From positions 1,110,577-1,174,576 of the forward strand of contig JAUKTV010000014.1 of the NCBI GenBank assembly GCA_030549205.1: DNA of 64,000 bases. The letters run 5' to 3'. Each line of letters begins with the position of its first letter. The stretch's first letter is position 1. The position numbers and the translations under genes are program-made. Shown in pieces: positions 1 through 11,118 of the stretch. Below the pieces are notes generated by a model. The model had not been told where the DNA came from and searched no databases. It saw nothing but the letters and a program-made list of their open reading frames with translations. This stretch comes from Apiosordaria backusii. Taxonomy: Eukaryota > Ascomycota > Sordariomycetes > Sordariales > Lasiosphaeriaceae.

Positions 1-930
1 GTCACCGAAAAGAAAATGAGTTGAATTTTTGTTGATGGATAGGTAGTGTATCGTAAAAAACATCGCCAATCATCATACTCGCACTCGCAGCGAATGGTGG
101 CCACTTGGTAGCTCTTGTGCCCAGCAAACAGATACAAGAAAATTGTTGGTGTGCTAGCAAACAATCGACGGTAACGTTCGGTGTTCGGTGAGCCAGGCTG
201 TTGGACTATCAAGACCTTCCCGATTCGTCAAGGTGTGTTCTGAGCCCTGCCAGTTGCAACTGCCTGGTCACATCGCCGTTTCCCAACCTGCCTTTTCTCC
301 GAGACCAGGTCGCTTTTCGTTAGACTGGCGGATCACAGGCATTGTGAACCATATTCCAAGCTCTGAAGTTGTCAGTGTACAGAGAGCTCAGGTCTCTTAG
401 CAGGAGTCGACATCTTGTATTGGCATCAAGGATTTGGATCGAGCATGAGCTCCGTTACTCGCGACCTGGTACTTTCAGCTGGACCAAGTGACAAACAGCC
501 CTACAGAACCGACTGACCGTTGCACAACTCAGCCAGCCGCTTATCACTCCCCCATATCACACAGCCAACATGGTGACAGACTTCACATCCCGCGATGACT
601 ACCGACTGGGCGCCACTAATACAGACGGGACCCCTTCCGAGCCCAGCATCCGAGAAATCTTGCAGCAACTGGTCCCCGAATATGCGGTACAACCCGCTTG
701 GTACCACTCACCTCGCGGGCCCGCACGTGGGCACTGCATCTCGATGCCATACACCACCCGGATCACGTCAACATTGGCAGCATGGGTTCGAACCATTGGC
801 TCCATTCGCCAAGCTGACCGGTGATCAGCAGCCACTGTCGATAAAAGAAATGCCGTGTCTCACTGTTGGTGTCACCCTGCCTGTGTAAGGTTATCTAGCT
901 CTGCAACCACGCTGCCAAGCCTCCGACAAC
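1..930. other. upstream intergenic region of the MFS permease gene
   Basis: No convincing gene is visible. The short open frames are unrelated to each other and lack recognisable domains. One CTTATC (GATA-factor core, reverse of GATAAG) lies at 540-545. Dal5-family permeases are commonly under nitrogen GATA control in fungi, but one site is weak support. Confidence 0.4.
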
Positions 931-2731
931 ATGGCTCAACCATCAGTCGAAAAGGACATCCATAAGGCTGGAAATGATGTGGACTCTGGGACCTCCTCTT
1001 CTGTGCAAGAGGGATGGACGGAGTCGGACGAGGCCAGGGCCCGAAGCAAGTATGTCCAAGTCGGCCTCTCTTGCCCACCAATTATGGCGCTGACTACGGA
1101 CATAGGATTGACTTCTCGGTGTTGTCACTGTTGTTCCTTGGGCTTCTAGTCTTTCAGCTCGACCGGATGAATATTGCTAGCGCTTTGACTGGTGGCTTTG
1201 CTGAGGATATTGGCGTCAGTCTGGATACCATTAATGCCGGGAACCAGATGATGTTTGCTGGGATTGTGTTGTTGGAAATCCCATCTAACCTTGCACTTCA
1301 AAAGGTATGACGCCACGATGGCACTCGAAGGAAGGCATTTGCTGACCTAAAGTGTCTAGCTCGGTCCAAGAAAATGGATTGCAGGTCAGGTTCTGGCATT
1401 CGGTACAGTGGCTTCTCTGCAAATATTCGTCCACAACAAGGCTGGCTTCCTCATTTCCCGTCTCATTCTCGGCTTCTGCGAGTCCGGCTACATCCCCGGT
1501 GCCATCTACACACTTTCAACCTGGTATGCCAAGCGCGAACTGGCCAAACGGGTTGCCATCCTGTTCTTTGGCATGTTTGGCGCCAACGCCATCAGTCCCT
1601 TGTTGGCAACTGGTATCTTGAAGCTCGATGGTGTTCGGGCCTTGCATGGATGGCAATGGCTCTTTCTTCGTATGGCTCCCATTTCCTGTTTGTTTCCTCT
1701 TCATGCTGACCTGCCACAGTTGAGGGCCTCTTCACCATCGTCGTGTCCTTGATCCTCATCTTCTTCCTTCCGGGATCCCCTGACATGCCAAGACCCCTTC
1801 TCAGCCCAGGGCTGATCAAGTTCAACACAAACGACCGCGCCATTCTCCAAAAGAGGCTTGAAAGAGACGACAAAGAGAAACGAGGAAATGCACAAGGGAT
1901 GGAAATCCCGCTGCAGTTGGTTTGGAAGACAGTCGCCCACTACAGGCGTTGGCCGCATTTCATTTCCACCTTTTGTTTGTTCTCTACATGGAGTTCCCTG
2001 ACTACATACACACCCTCAATCATCAAGTAAGTTACCCCGGAAGACTGTTCTTTCTTTGTAATTTGGCTCACCATCTGATGTCGAACAGGTCTTTGGGATG
2101 GGACACGATTGCTGCCAACGCCCTGGCAGCTGTTGGAGCTTCCTTGTCCCTGGTCTTTGTTTTCATCTTCGCCTATATCAGCGACAAGACAAACCTTCGT
2201 GGTGGGGCTGTGATCCTGGCTCAGGTTTGCTTTCTGATTACTCTCATCATTGCAAGGGAGGTGCATCCTCATGTTGGCCAGTGGTCACGGTGGGGATTGT
2301 GGACAGCTGTCAACGCCCTGGCCGTGGGCTATCACCCTGTCCACAACACGTGGGTGCAGCTCAACTGCAGGACTCCTGGTGAGCGGAGCATCAGTATTGC
2401 GTGAGTACACCTGGCGCTCTGTGTTTGTGATATCGCTGAGAAGCATAGTATGTGGGTTATGTCTGCCATCAGCGGGCTGATGGTTGGCACACAGTATTAC
2501 CAAGCCAAAGACAGGCCATTGTGAGCACCCACCTTTTTGCCGCAATCAAAGTATAATCTAACGTGACTTAGTTACTCCAACGGTCTCCGGATTCAAATCA
2601 TCATGGCGTCAGTTGGTATTTTCTTTGCTATTCTGCAGGTCGGGATTTATAAGGTGCATAATAAGAGAGTGGCTGAGGGCAAGCACAGGGTCGACGAGGA
2701 TGGACAGGAGCCACAGATCTATGTGCCATGA
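931..2731 (+). CDS. MFS permease, anion:cation symporter (Dal5/Tna1-like) family
   Basis: A plasma-membrane transporter of the major facilitator superfamily, probably importing a small organic anion such as allantoate, ureidosuccinate or a vitamin; the substrate cannot be read from sequence. Seven exons. Introns at 1050-1105, 1305-1359, 1670-1719, 2027-2088, 2401-2448 and 2521-2571 are all GT-AG, several with CTGAC branch sites. The exons sum to 493 codons (492 aa), the usual family length. Family marks seen: LDRMNIASA in the first membrane helix, EIPSNLAL followed by LGPRKWI, then GFCESGYIPG and STWYAKRELAKR in the helix 4-5 region. The N terminus (about 40 aa) is hydrophilic. It stands alone, with no metabolic partner next to it. 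The family call is secure; the substrate is unknown. Confidence 0.9.
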
Positions 2732-3412
2732 GTGGAGAGATGGATTCCGTTTGAACACAATCAAAATTGAAAAAGTCTTCACTACAGGTAACCCTCTCGC
2801 GAACCCTGCTGCCGAGTCCTGAATCCTCGGGCGAGTTAGATCTGCGTTTCTAGGGATTGCGCCTTTGTGAGCCCCCCTACCCACTACCTGGTATCTTTGG
2901 CGGTCTGGTAACTGCGCGTGTTTTAAGGCCGATTCAATGTTGAAGGAAGCACTCTCACTGTACCCGTACTAGCCTTTCTGTCCACAACGTGTCAGGGGAG
3001 CTTCGAACACTACTCAGGCCAACCTCCCAGAGGGCTTGCAGTGGTAGCGCCTTCCTCAGTGAACGTTATCAAATTTCAAGGAATTGCAGATTTTTCCAGT
3101 AAATTGAGCAACCTAATATTGAACTGTCTCCAACGATCCTGGCCTGCGCGGGTATTTATTCTTCGACTTTCCGCCTTCCGCCTTCCGCCAAAAACCTTTC
3201 CACCTTCAACCCACGTCTGTCCACCTCCAAGCTCGAGGGAGACAAGCACCTCTCGCTGGACTTGCCCAACAACCCTCAAGAATAGCGACAAAAAGTCGCG
3301 TAATATCAATCTCTGCCTCTCTATCAAGGTTTGTGATGAAGCCGCGGCACTCTGGTTACTTGTCATCGCTAACTCTGGTGGTTGCAGCTTAAGCTTGCGA
3401 CAACCCGCCATC
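2732..3412. promoter_or_regulatory. intergenic spacer and 5' leader with UTR intron
   Basis: It holds the permease 3' flank and the leader of the next gene. A GT-AG intron at 3329-3387, with a CTAAC branch site near 3370, ends 25 bases before the ATG at 3413. The reading frame is open upstream of that ATG, but the intron and the family start block favour 3413. Nothing else is visible. Confidence 0.55.
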
Positions 3413-3937
3413 ATGGCCTCCGACAAGCCCTTCAAGAATGCTCCGCCGGATGAATTCTTCGGGCAGGCTCCTGAGCACTATGCCCTTCCTGTGCACTTCG
3501 GCATATATATCATCTGGGATCGCCGTAGAGGTCACGTTTTGAGTCTGAAGGATGGGGAGTTGCGCTTCACTCCGTGGCATCAGCCATCAAAGCACCGGGC
3601 TCATTGGTACTGGACTTGTGTTGAAGAGGGTGGCTGGCTTTCGTTGAAGAGCCCTGTTTCTGGGCAATTCATTACGGCGGAGGATGATGTACTTGGTGTT
3701 GAACTTTTGAGGTCGAGTATGCCTGGCTCTAACCAACGGTTCTTTTTCAGAGAGGCTACTGGAGGAGGATACCGCGTTTTTTTTCAGCAGGACGAATCTC
3801 TGGTCGTGGTTCAGTCAGTCGATGAACATCCCGGTCAGCCCAGAAGCCCACCGGTGGCACTTGAGGTGGCCAAACAGGGCTGTAGCGATGAGGACACTGG
3901 TGAGATGATATGGGTATTTGTCAGGTTTTACGGATAG
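3413..3937 (+). CDS. family 1 protein (trefoil-like, unnamed), copy 1
   Basis: Unrecognised 174-aa protein and first member of the family spread over 3.4-23 kb. Seen in order: a start block PPDEFFG, IYIIWDRRRGHVLSL, a core W-Y-W-T-C then GGWLSLKSPVSGQF, a GGGYRVFF strand and a terminal W-V-F-V-R-F. Alternating hydrophobic and aromatic residues and the spacing of the W, GW and GY motifs suggest a single all-beta domain of beta-trefoil or fascin type. That fold is inferred, not shown. There is no signal peptide or membrane segment, so it is probably intracellular. The start was chosen at MASDKP because an intron ends just upstream and another copy (12465-13067) starts with the same MAS...PP-D-FFG block. 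Function unknown. Confidence 0.75.
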   Translation: MASDKPFKNAPPDEFFGQAPEHYALPVHFGIYIIWDRRRGHVLSLKDGELRFTPWHQPSKHRAHWYWTCVEEGGWLSLKSPVSGQFITAEDDVLGVELLRSSMPGSNQRFFFREATGGGYRVFFQQDESLVVVQSVDEHPGQPRSPPVALEVAKQGCSDEDTGEMIWVFVRFYG

Positions 3938-4277
3938 CATGGGCTGGCCGCAAGGAGGAAGCACAACCACGGGTCAACCTTTGACTCTTTGCATCAGTAA
4001 CCGAAGTTCCCGTCTGTGGTTGTGCAACTCGCTCACTCAGATAAAATGCCATTTTCACACTTGACCATAGTCCCTAACGCACTGTACTGAACATGCATCA
4101 ATCTGCTCTCGGCTACATTCATCAACAGCCGTCAAACTCGCAGTTGACGTACTATACACATATATGCATCATGTGCAATAATGACCCGTACATGATTTAG
4201 ATATCCCGCACAAGCGATGCCCTAACAGATGACAAACGCAAATAGACACCTACCCCTTCCGTCCTCCCCTATCACGG
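3938..4277. other. convergent intergenic spacer
   Basis: This is the 3' flank of copy 1 and of the minus-strand secreted protein gene. No gene or structured element is seen. Confidence 0.4.
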
Positions 4278-4854
4278 TCACGGTTCCTCCCCCTGCCTCC
4301 CATCCCACTCCTCCGTCCAGCTCTCCTCCAAACTCGTCTTCTCATACCTCTCACTCCCAAACCTCAACGGCAAGCAAACCCCATACGGGTGCTCACCATC
4401 AACCTGCCAGTCCTGTCCATCAATAAAACACGCCAGTCCCTCTCTGCATTCTTGCTGCTCCTTCCCCCCGCAGTAATCATCATTAGGCTGGCAGATTCCA
4501 GCCCCGTCGCAGGAAGGGCCGCAGTCGTCGTTGCGGGGGTCACGGCGGCAGTATTCCACCCGCTCGTCGCAGTTGTCGAGGAGACTCCAGCCGCCGCAGA
4601 GGGTGTAGATTTTCTGAACGGAGATGTCGATGGATTGGCAGGTTCCCGGGCAGCCGGCCCAGTCGGACCAGGAGGCTGTCCAGCGGGTGCAGTTTGTTGA
4701 GAGGGGGATGCAGGTTAGGGGGTGGGCGCAGTCGCCTAGGTCGAGGCCACACGGGGAATTGATTTCTGAGGGGGCGGGGACGGTGTCGTTTGATAGGGGA
4801 GGGAGAGGGCGAGAGGGAAGAGGAGGGTTAGTGGGCGGAAGGTGGGGAACTTCA
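4278..4854 (-). pseudogene. secreted Cys-rich protein, reading frame interrupted by a one-base phase change
   Basis: The ATG at 4854 opens a good signal peptide (MKFPTFRPLTLLFPLALSLP), but this frame stops after about 40 codons. The Cys-rich body lies in another frame and runs to the stop at 4278. It contains CGLDLGDC, CIPLSTNC, WAGCPGTC, LCGGW, NCDE, CGPSCDGAGIC and YCGGK with about 18 cysteines, then the tail LPLRFGSERYEKT. No GT-AG intron of workable size joins the two frames. The switch falls in C-rich runs (about 4755-4805), so a real frameshift or a homopolymer sequencing error would both explain it. The Cys pattern suggests an extracellular disulfide-rich protein of the effector-like or wall-associated kind. 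No named domain recognised. Confidence 0.6.
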
Positions 4855-5552
4855 TGGTGGGACCTGTGAGGTGAAGATCAAAGTGAGGATGGTATTTGAT
4901 CAACGGCATGGAATAAAAGGTGATGGGATTGGAGGTTACCTAGGTACCTACCTATGGAGGAATGTATGGTGACTTTAAATAGATGTGTTTGGAATGTTGT
5001 GGGCTGGGTGTGCATGCAATATCATGATTCCTCGTGTAATATGATATTACCCGGCCCAGTTGATGAAAAATGCAACGGTGGTCCTGACTGCTGAATCGCT
5101 CTGCGGATTGAGTGCCTCCTTTGTGTAACGTGTAGAAAGAGGACAATTTTATATTGGTTCTTTTCCGTTAAACCTTACGTATGAGCAGTATAATGTCCTG
5201 CTAATGCTTGAAGAGATCAACGCAGTGATCTTTTTTGGACAACAAAAGCTGGGACGGATAAGTAATTGCCCGCGGAAGACAGGGCGCGTGTTCGCGCCAC
5301 AAGCCAGAGTGGCTTGCATTGATGGAAAGCTACCTGGGTAGTTTTGAAGCTTTTCTCCAGGCAGCAGTGTGAGCTTTTGACTCAAAGTTTGCACTTTTTG
5401 GTGGAACCCACAGTGACAAACTTTTTCCCACTGCGGTGTATATATTTTTACCTTCGCACTTGAACCTTTCTCCCTTAAACCTCAGAATTTCACCCTATCA
5501 CCGACGCCTGTCCGCAACATCGAGATCACAACCTGCTCAAAATTACCATACG
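4855..5552. other. divergent intergenic spacer
   Basis: This region separates two divergent genes. It contains a TACCTAGGTACCTACC-type motif near 4938-4953, which recurs across the window. A CT-rich leader precedes the ATG at 5553. No other gene is supported. Confidence 0.4.
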
Positions 5553-8001
5553 ATGAGCCCGTATGTCATTGCCTGCGCCATCTGCGGGTGGAGGATATTC
5601 GAGACTGGTGCCGGCTGGAGGAACGAATTTCGTGGCCGTAAGTCGCTATTCCACCCGAAAAAGGCATCTAGCTGCTAAGACCCCGTTAGTTTGTATTACT
5701 CCAACGAATGACAAGGTTAATCTGACGGGGGTTGGCCTGTATGACGACCCTAGCGGTGGCGGTTTCATTGCGCCTCGCGACCCTAATGGCAGATACGATG
5801 ACGAAGGGTACAAGAGACCTTCAGAAGACGACTTCTCGGTACACAGGGGGTCAAGCAATCCATTGTTTGACCTTGACCCCAATCAAAGGCGCGGTTTTGC
5901 GATCCATGATGTTTGTTGGCGGCTCCTTCAGCAAGCCCTGTCACCTAGCCCCATCGCACTTGACAGGGTGTTTTGCGTTCTCGACTCTATCATCGATATA
6001 CATGGGCTCACCAAGCCCAAGTGGAATTATGCTTCTGACGGACATGAGGATAGTTACTTCCCCTGGAACCTTTGTGGGGGATTGTGGGAAGCCCAGGACG
6101 CCCCTTGGAGCGCAGACCCAATCGAGGTGAATGTTCAAAAACTCCTAAGCGCAACGATGCTCACTGAGAAACATCCGGCCGTTCCAAAGGTTGATACCAT
6201 GGCTTCCCGTTTTACAAGCCCCAATGGAGAGCTTTCTTGGTTTTATGAAGTTCACTTTGACACCAACCAAGGCCTCAGGGACTGGCAGCTTCTCTGTCAA
6301 CTTCTTACTGCCGAGAAGAACACCTTGCTCACCCCGCTTGCTCGGAGAGGCCTCGAGAACAGAAGGCATATTTGGTCTCGCATTGCTAATCTCGCCCCAA
6401 TCATCATGCTTGAGTGTCACGAAACTGAGCAGCCCCTGAAGTCACCTTGGGCCATCACCGGCCAGGATTTCCCCCGTGATCGCTGGAAAATGGTAGCAGG
6501 TAGTCTGGAGGGCAAGCCTGGTTTCAGTCTCACCATGCGCTCTAGCTGCCGGCAACTCCAGAGGTATAAGTTCAGCCTTCCCGAGGATATATCACGAGTC
6601 TCGGTATCGACTGTCGTCGTTGGGTATTTCACGTATATTTGTGGTCTATCTTTGTCCACGCTCTCAGGCCAAACTCTCAGGGTAGGCTACAGCAATCTCA
6701 ACCATGGCAATACAGAGCAGACAACTCATCTGGAGCCTTGGGCCTTAACGGGCTTGAACATTGCCGTTGGTAAGAGCGGTATCCATGCCTTGCAGTGTGT
6801 CGGCCCAAGAGGACCGGTTGGGGACTGGCTTGGCCGTCCTGGCGGGAATCCTAAAATAAGGCGTCTGGGGAGCGCGACAGGGATGGTGGCATTGGAAGTT
6901 GGATTTGATGTGAGTTTCACCCCCTCAGAATTGAAGATAGGCCTTCGCATCAGAAGACGATTACCATTCCTCCTTATGGCGCTGTTATAGTCTTGAAAGG
7001 CCTTTTCGCTACCTGTCTGCTTTGGTTGTGGGCATGTCTAGGTACCAAGCAACCACGGAGACGTGGCTGAGATATGAAGAGACATTGTCCTTACTAACCC
7101 TCGTGTTACAGGGCTTCCGACTCGTCAGTATAGCCGCCGTGCTTAAAGATAGCGATCGCGAGGATGGCCATGAAGAGAACGACTACAAGCTCAGAACCTC
7201 CGCCGTGTGGTTTCCTGAGCTCCCTTCCACCGGCGTAAACATTAATGCAAACTTCTTCCCACATATTAAATCGTACAGTCAGGGCTTTAACCCGCTTATC
7301 TGGAATCGATTTGGAGGACCAGGAGGGGCTTATCTGGGGAACCTGATCAAGATATCATTCGACGGTGAAGTGATTGTCTTTCAGTACACAAGAGGGACCA
7401 TCCCGCTGGAGTCAAGAGTGTTTGGTCGGCCGCTGCCACCAGATGAAGATCAAGATGATGACCAAGATATGGCTCACGATGACGATGACGAAATGGATAT
7501 CGATGAAGGTGACGAAGAAGATGATGAAGGTGACGAAGAAGATGATGAAGGTGACGAAGAAGATGATGAAGGTGACGAAGAAGATGATGAAGACAACACC
7601 GATGAGTCCATCACGGAAACTTTCGACATTGATGGCCCTGGAGGAGAACGCATCATTGCCATTGAGGTCAGCCAGCACTACGACCCAACCTCAAGAGGAT
7701 GGCGCAAAACGGACGGGGTGGTGGGTTATATCAAAGTACGTCCCCCTTCCCATTACAAACAGACACCGCCTCGGGACTCTCCTTTGTGTTTATAGAAAAT
7801 AAAGCTAACACGTGAAATCACCAGCTCTATACGAACTACGGCCGATCTTGCAGTTTTGTGATCAATGATTGTCTTCAGCGGCGCTGGGTCGAGGAGAAGA
7901 GGACTCTGTCGGCGCCACCTGGAACCGCTATAACTGGGATTTACGGTGGTCTTCGTGACACAACCCCCGTGGCAGTTGGGGTTATCACAGAGGCTGTTTA
8001 A
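5553..8001 (+). CDS. DUF7600-type fungal protein lacking the F-box segment
   Basis: Four exons (5553-5637, 5690-6909, 7112-7735, 7825-8001) sum to 701 aa. The N terminus has the family layout: CAICGWRIFE, VGLYDDPSGGGFIAP, then HDVCWRLLQQAL. Family members known to me usually carry an F-box-like segment before the block seen here as SRFTSPNGELSWFYE. In this copy the linker is short and no F-box is evident. Later blocks WKMVAG, GYFTYICGL and LEPWALTGL resemble the family's C-terminal sensor-like region. A highly acidic insert at 7441-7605 contains four perfect 21-bp repeats (GDEEDDE). The 202-bp intron 6910-7111 is long for this genome and could hide a small exon. Likely intracellular; function unknown. 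Without an F-box it could bind the same ligands without recruiting a ubiquitin ligase (inference). Confidence 0.75.
7508..7591 (+). repeat. 21-bp coding minisatellite, four perfect copies
   Basis: The unit GGTGACGAAGAAGATGATGAA is repeated head to tail without change and encodes Gly-Asp-Glu-Glu-Asp-Asp-Glu. It lies inside the acidic linker of the DUF7600-type gene. Identical copies at the nucleotide level imply recent expansion and probable length variation between strains. Confidence 0.95.
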
Positions 8002-8912
8002 CCCCTGCATGCGAGATTGAGACAGCTGCCGGGGCGAGACTGTGTATCTATTACTGTGTAGCTAAGGTCGGTACCTAGCAACACTACCAGGTAGTTTGCC
8101 GATTGAGGGGATGTTTCCCGTTTAGGAAAAGTACCTTAATGTTGCGTTTCACTTGAGAGCCTGCCTTTTCTACCATGGCAACTGAAGCAGCAAACTAACC
8201 ATCCTTCCTAGCTCAGTCAGCAGTTGCATACCCACTGTCAAAAAGACAGAGTAGTGCCACTTGTTTCGTAAGATGCTCGTTTGGCAGCGCGTAGCTGGAC
8301 CTGGCGCCCAGGCGTTGTGATCTAGGAAGCCAATCATTCAGCAGATTCGGACGATGAGCCACCTGGGATTTGGATAGGTAGAGCTTGGTGAGCCCATACA
8401 CAACAGCCGAGCACCGGACTACTAAAGCTGTGTAAGAGCAATGTACCTGATCCGACGGATCCACGCCGCCTTCAACATATGGAGACTGGGTTTGACCGCC
8501 AACTGCGGAGAAGCCGACAAACCCACTGCACCCCTTCATTCCACAGGGCACATTTCCTAAACGACTGTCAGTAAGAATATAGGCACCATATGGCGTGGCA
8601 GCAGACCGATGAGTTTGCCTTCCCGAGCAAGATCATGCTATCGTCGATCAGCGGCCACCAAGGTAAGCATATCGTGTCAGGCTTATGCTTGACAAACAGA
8701 CGCTCAACTTCTGTCCAACATCTGCGTTGTCCCTAGCCACAGCATCTTTTGTGGCATACGCGCCAGCGGTAGTGGGTACGCTGAAGTAGGGGTCTGTCAA
8801 CATATTGTCCTGACAGGGTAGTTAGGCATGGCAATTGGGGGAGAATTGAAGACATCATGTCTACCCGTTACCTTGGCTACAAAAGGCACTCCATGATAGA
8901 ACTGTTACGGGC
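8002..8912. other. intergenic region without a supported gene
   Basis: Short unrelated open frames only, none with codon or domain support. A TACC/GGTAC-type motif occurs at 8070-8095. Confidence 0.35.
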
Positions 8913-9422
8913 TCACGGCTGGAGACAGAACGTGAGGGCCGAATAGTATTGGAATTGACTGATAGGGAGAGAAAGGAAGAAGAAGAAAGTCCACCACTGT
9001 GATGTGGAAGCCCCAGCTAAATACAGGGGGCCGGACCGTTGAACTGTGGACCTCCGATGACCTATGACGAATACACTGTTTACTGGGTCCAGAGCCAGAC
9101 CCATAACAAGAAGCTGCGAAGCCGACCCTCGGCTCGCTCTCTGTCCAGTCCGGACGCGCTTCTTGGGGACAGCGCTATTGATGCAGTTGAGATATGCCCC
9201 TTGGTTGTTGTGTTTATCGATCTGGTCGAGGTATTGATGGCCAAGGTCGACACTGGGGCTTTTGCCCTGGTCGAGAAGAGTATGGCGGTCGGTGGCTGTT
9301 GTGGCGAGGACTTCGAAAAGTGGAAGGCTGGTCGGCTCGGTCGCCGTAACTGTTACGGTCAGCGGGTGAGAATTGGTGGCGCAGGGCGGGAAGAACAAAC
9401 GCAATGAGGAAAGTGATTCCAT
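8913..9422 (-). CDS. hypothetical protein (weak)
   Basis: An open frame of 169 codons. The ATG at 9422 sits in a good fungal start context (CACCATCATGG) after an A/C-rich leader. The N terminus contains a Thr/Val-rich stretch (TVTVTATEPTS). The C terminus ends in a run of Phe and has no recognisable domain. An overlapping frame on the same strand (9214-9492) is also open, so the coding claim is weak. It may be part of a spliced gene or non-coding. Confidence 0.25.
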   Translation of the reverse strand: MESLSSLRLFFPPCATNSHPLTVTVTATEPTSLPLFEVLATTATDRHTLLDQGKSPSVDLGHQYLDQIDKHNNQGAYLNCINSAVPKKRVRTGQRASRGSASQLLVMGLALDPVNSVFVIGHRRSTVQRSGPLYLAGASTSQWWTFFFFLSLPISQFQYYSALTFCLQP

Positions 9423-10233
9423 GATGGTGAAGTTGTGTCTCGAGATGGGTAGCTGCTAAGGTCAAATTAATATGGCCATAGATCGAGGGCACAATGATCG
9501 AAGAACGTTGTCTATTGTTCTTCGGAACAAAAGGTCAAGCACCTGAGCGCTTCGAACAATGGCCCCCGGGCAGTGTGCGCGTGGAAGCAAACAGTGCGCG
9601 TGGGTTTGGCATCTGGGTTACAGGAGGGAGGTCCAGATGGAAGATGCGCTTTCCTTTTTTTGATTGGCGATATCATGATAATGGTGGAAGGCATCACGCT
9701 ACCAACAGCAACGACAGTGGCTCGCCAACAAGCCCTCGGTACGCCTGCATTAACCAACTCCACGGATTTTGGTGACCTATGCTCATTGTCATCGCAATCA
9801 CTGTTTGTAAGCTCGCTTTTGTCAAAAGATTGGCCGTCAGAGTACACGGCAACGACCAATGATCATGTGGACAGCAAAATCCAGGAAAACTCTTCCTAGA
9901 TGACGAGCGGGCTGGTGCATTATATGGGTGATAATCACTCAGTACGCGTTCTGTATCAGACTGGATTTGCCAGCTGGCTACCTAATCCAGCCAAAAGGTT
10001 ATTTGCCATCCTCAACCTCATCAGCGGCCTGAACAAACTCCCAGATTACGGCCTGTTCTCCCGAAAACATCAAGTTCAGAGCACCACTGCTGGTATCATG
10101 CCATATAGGCTGTTATGTAAGACGAATCTCGGCACATAAAATTTCCTTTTTCGTTTGTAGTCCTGAGCTGGGGTGAGCTGGGGTGAGCTGTAGCTACTCC
10201 GTAATTTGTCCTGAGCCTTCCCTGATTCTTCTA
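9423..10233. other. intergenic region without a supported gene
   Basis: Only short frames of unrelated composition. An imperfect direct repeat of GGGGTGAGCT occurs near 10170-10190. Nothing else is seen. Confidence 0.35.
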
Positions 10234-10467
10234 CTAAGTTCTACGCCATCCTTTTTTGGCGTACTGGTCAATGTAGCCAACGCCGATCTTCTGAGCGCCC
10301 TTCGTAACGGTGGTGACTACCTTCGCTGTCGTTTTCATAGTCGTGTAGTACCTCGCTGCCCGGGAGGGGAAGTGGAAGTGGGACTGGGATTGGGATTGGG
10401 ACTGGGGCGTGGACTTTGGGTCTTGCTCTTTGCTGTTGTTGGCTGTTGTGGTGGCCGGCGAGGCCAT
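10234..10467 (-). CDS. small basic hypothetical protein, 77 aa
   Basis: The ATG at 10467 follows a typical leader (CAACCCACATCATGG). The protein has a Gln-Ser repeat (QSQSQSQS) after a Thr/Asn-rich start. A Lys/Thr-rich second half (TAKVVTTVTKGAQKIGVGY) ends in KKGWRRT. There is no signal peptide, membrane span or known domain. Coding is plausible from start context and skewed composition, but the length is short and no homologue was recognised. Confidence 0.4.
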   Translation of the reverse strand: MASPATTTANNSKEQDPKSTPQSQSQSQSHFHFPSRAARYYTTMKTTAKVVTTVTKGAQKIGVGYIDQYAKKGWRRT

Positions 10468-10583
10468 GATGTGGGTTGGTAGAGATGGGAAGCTTTTCTC
10501 GGGGGCTTTTCGAGCTCAGGGAAGGGATGTGAGATAATTGAGAGGCCTTACTGGATTCTCGAGAGACTGATTGAAATAATAAT

Positions 10584-10682
10584 ACGCGACGAAACGCTGC
10601 TAAATTATAATCTGGCGCGTAACGAAACGCTGCTGAGTTATGGTCTTGCGCGCGACGAAACGCTGCTGAGTTATAATCTTAC
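10584..10682 (+). repeat. 33-bp tandem repeat, three copies
   Basis: The core GACGAAACGCTGCTGAGTTAT recurs at exactly 33-bp spacing (GAAACG at 10591, 10624 and 10657) with a few substitutions. The period is 11 codons, and the plus-strand frame reads RDETLLNYNLA, RNETLLSYGLA, RDETLLSYNLT without a stop. It runs straight into the broken family 1 copy downstream. Confidence 0.9.
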
Positions 10683-10710
10683 GCAAGGGAACGCATATAG
10701 GCACGTCGTT

Positions 10711-11118
10711 ATGGCTGTGCTGTGGGAGTGCGACACGGGGCTGGTCTTGGCTCTGTCTCAGGGGAGGGTCGGGCTTTTTCCCCACCAAAAGCTGGCAAGC
10801 CATAGTGCCACCTGGTTTTGGGTTTGCAAAGAGCAATATGGATGGCTGGGGCTGAGGAATCTTGTGTGTGGGAAATATCTTGGGACTGATCCCATGTACC
10901 CGAGAGCCTATTCATTCAAAGTCGACTGAAGTCAGTTGGCTAAGACGGAACAATTTTGCCTCAAGCAGGTTTCTAGAGGAGGGGGGAATTTCTTGACATT
11001 CCACGATGCTGGCTCTTTGGTGCGTTTGCCAATCGATGAGGATGAGGATCTGGTGTTGGATAGGGGTTCTCGGCCGGACAGGAGGGAGATCGCTTTCATA
11101 TTTGTCAAGGTTGCTTAG
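10711..11118 (+). pseudogene. family 1 copy 2, broken by an in-frame stop
   Basis: The frame carries the family blocks WECDTGLVLAL, W-F-W-V-C then YGWLGLRN, GKYLG, a GGGNFLTF strand and the end IAFIFVKV. A single TGA at 10927-10929 divides it in two parts that remain in the same frame (10711-10926 and 10930-11118). The usual start block before TYxI is missing; upstream in frame lie the 33-bp repeats and no ATG until 10711. TGA could derive from CGA by one C-to-T change. It is most simply a pseudogene. Stop-codon readthrough or a sequencing error are less likely alternatives. Confidence 0.7.

Noticed and set aside
7412..7678. Minus-strand open frames of Ser or Phe/Ile repeats
   Set aside because: They are the antisense readings of the GDEEDDE minisatellite in the DUF7600-type gene.
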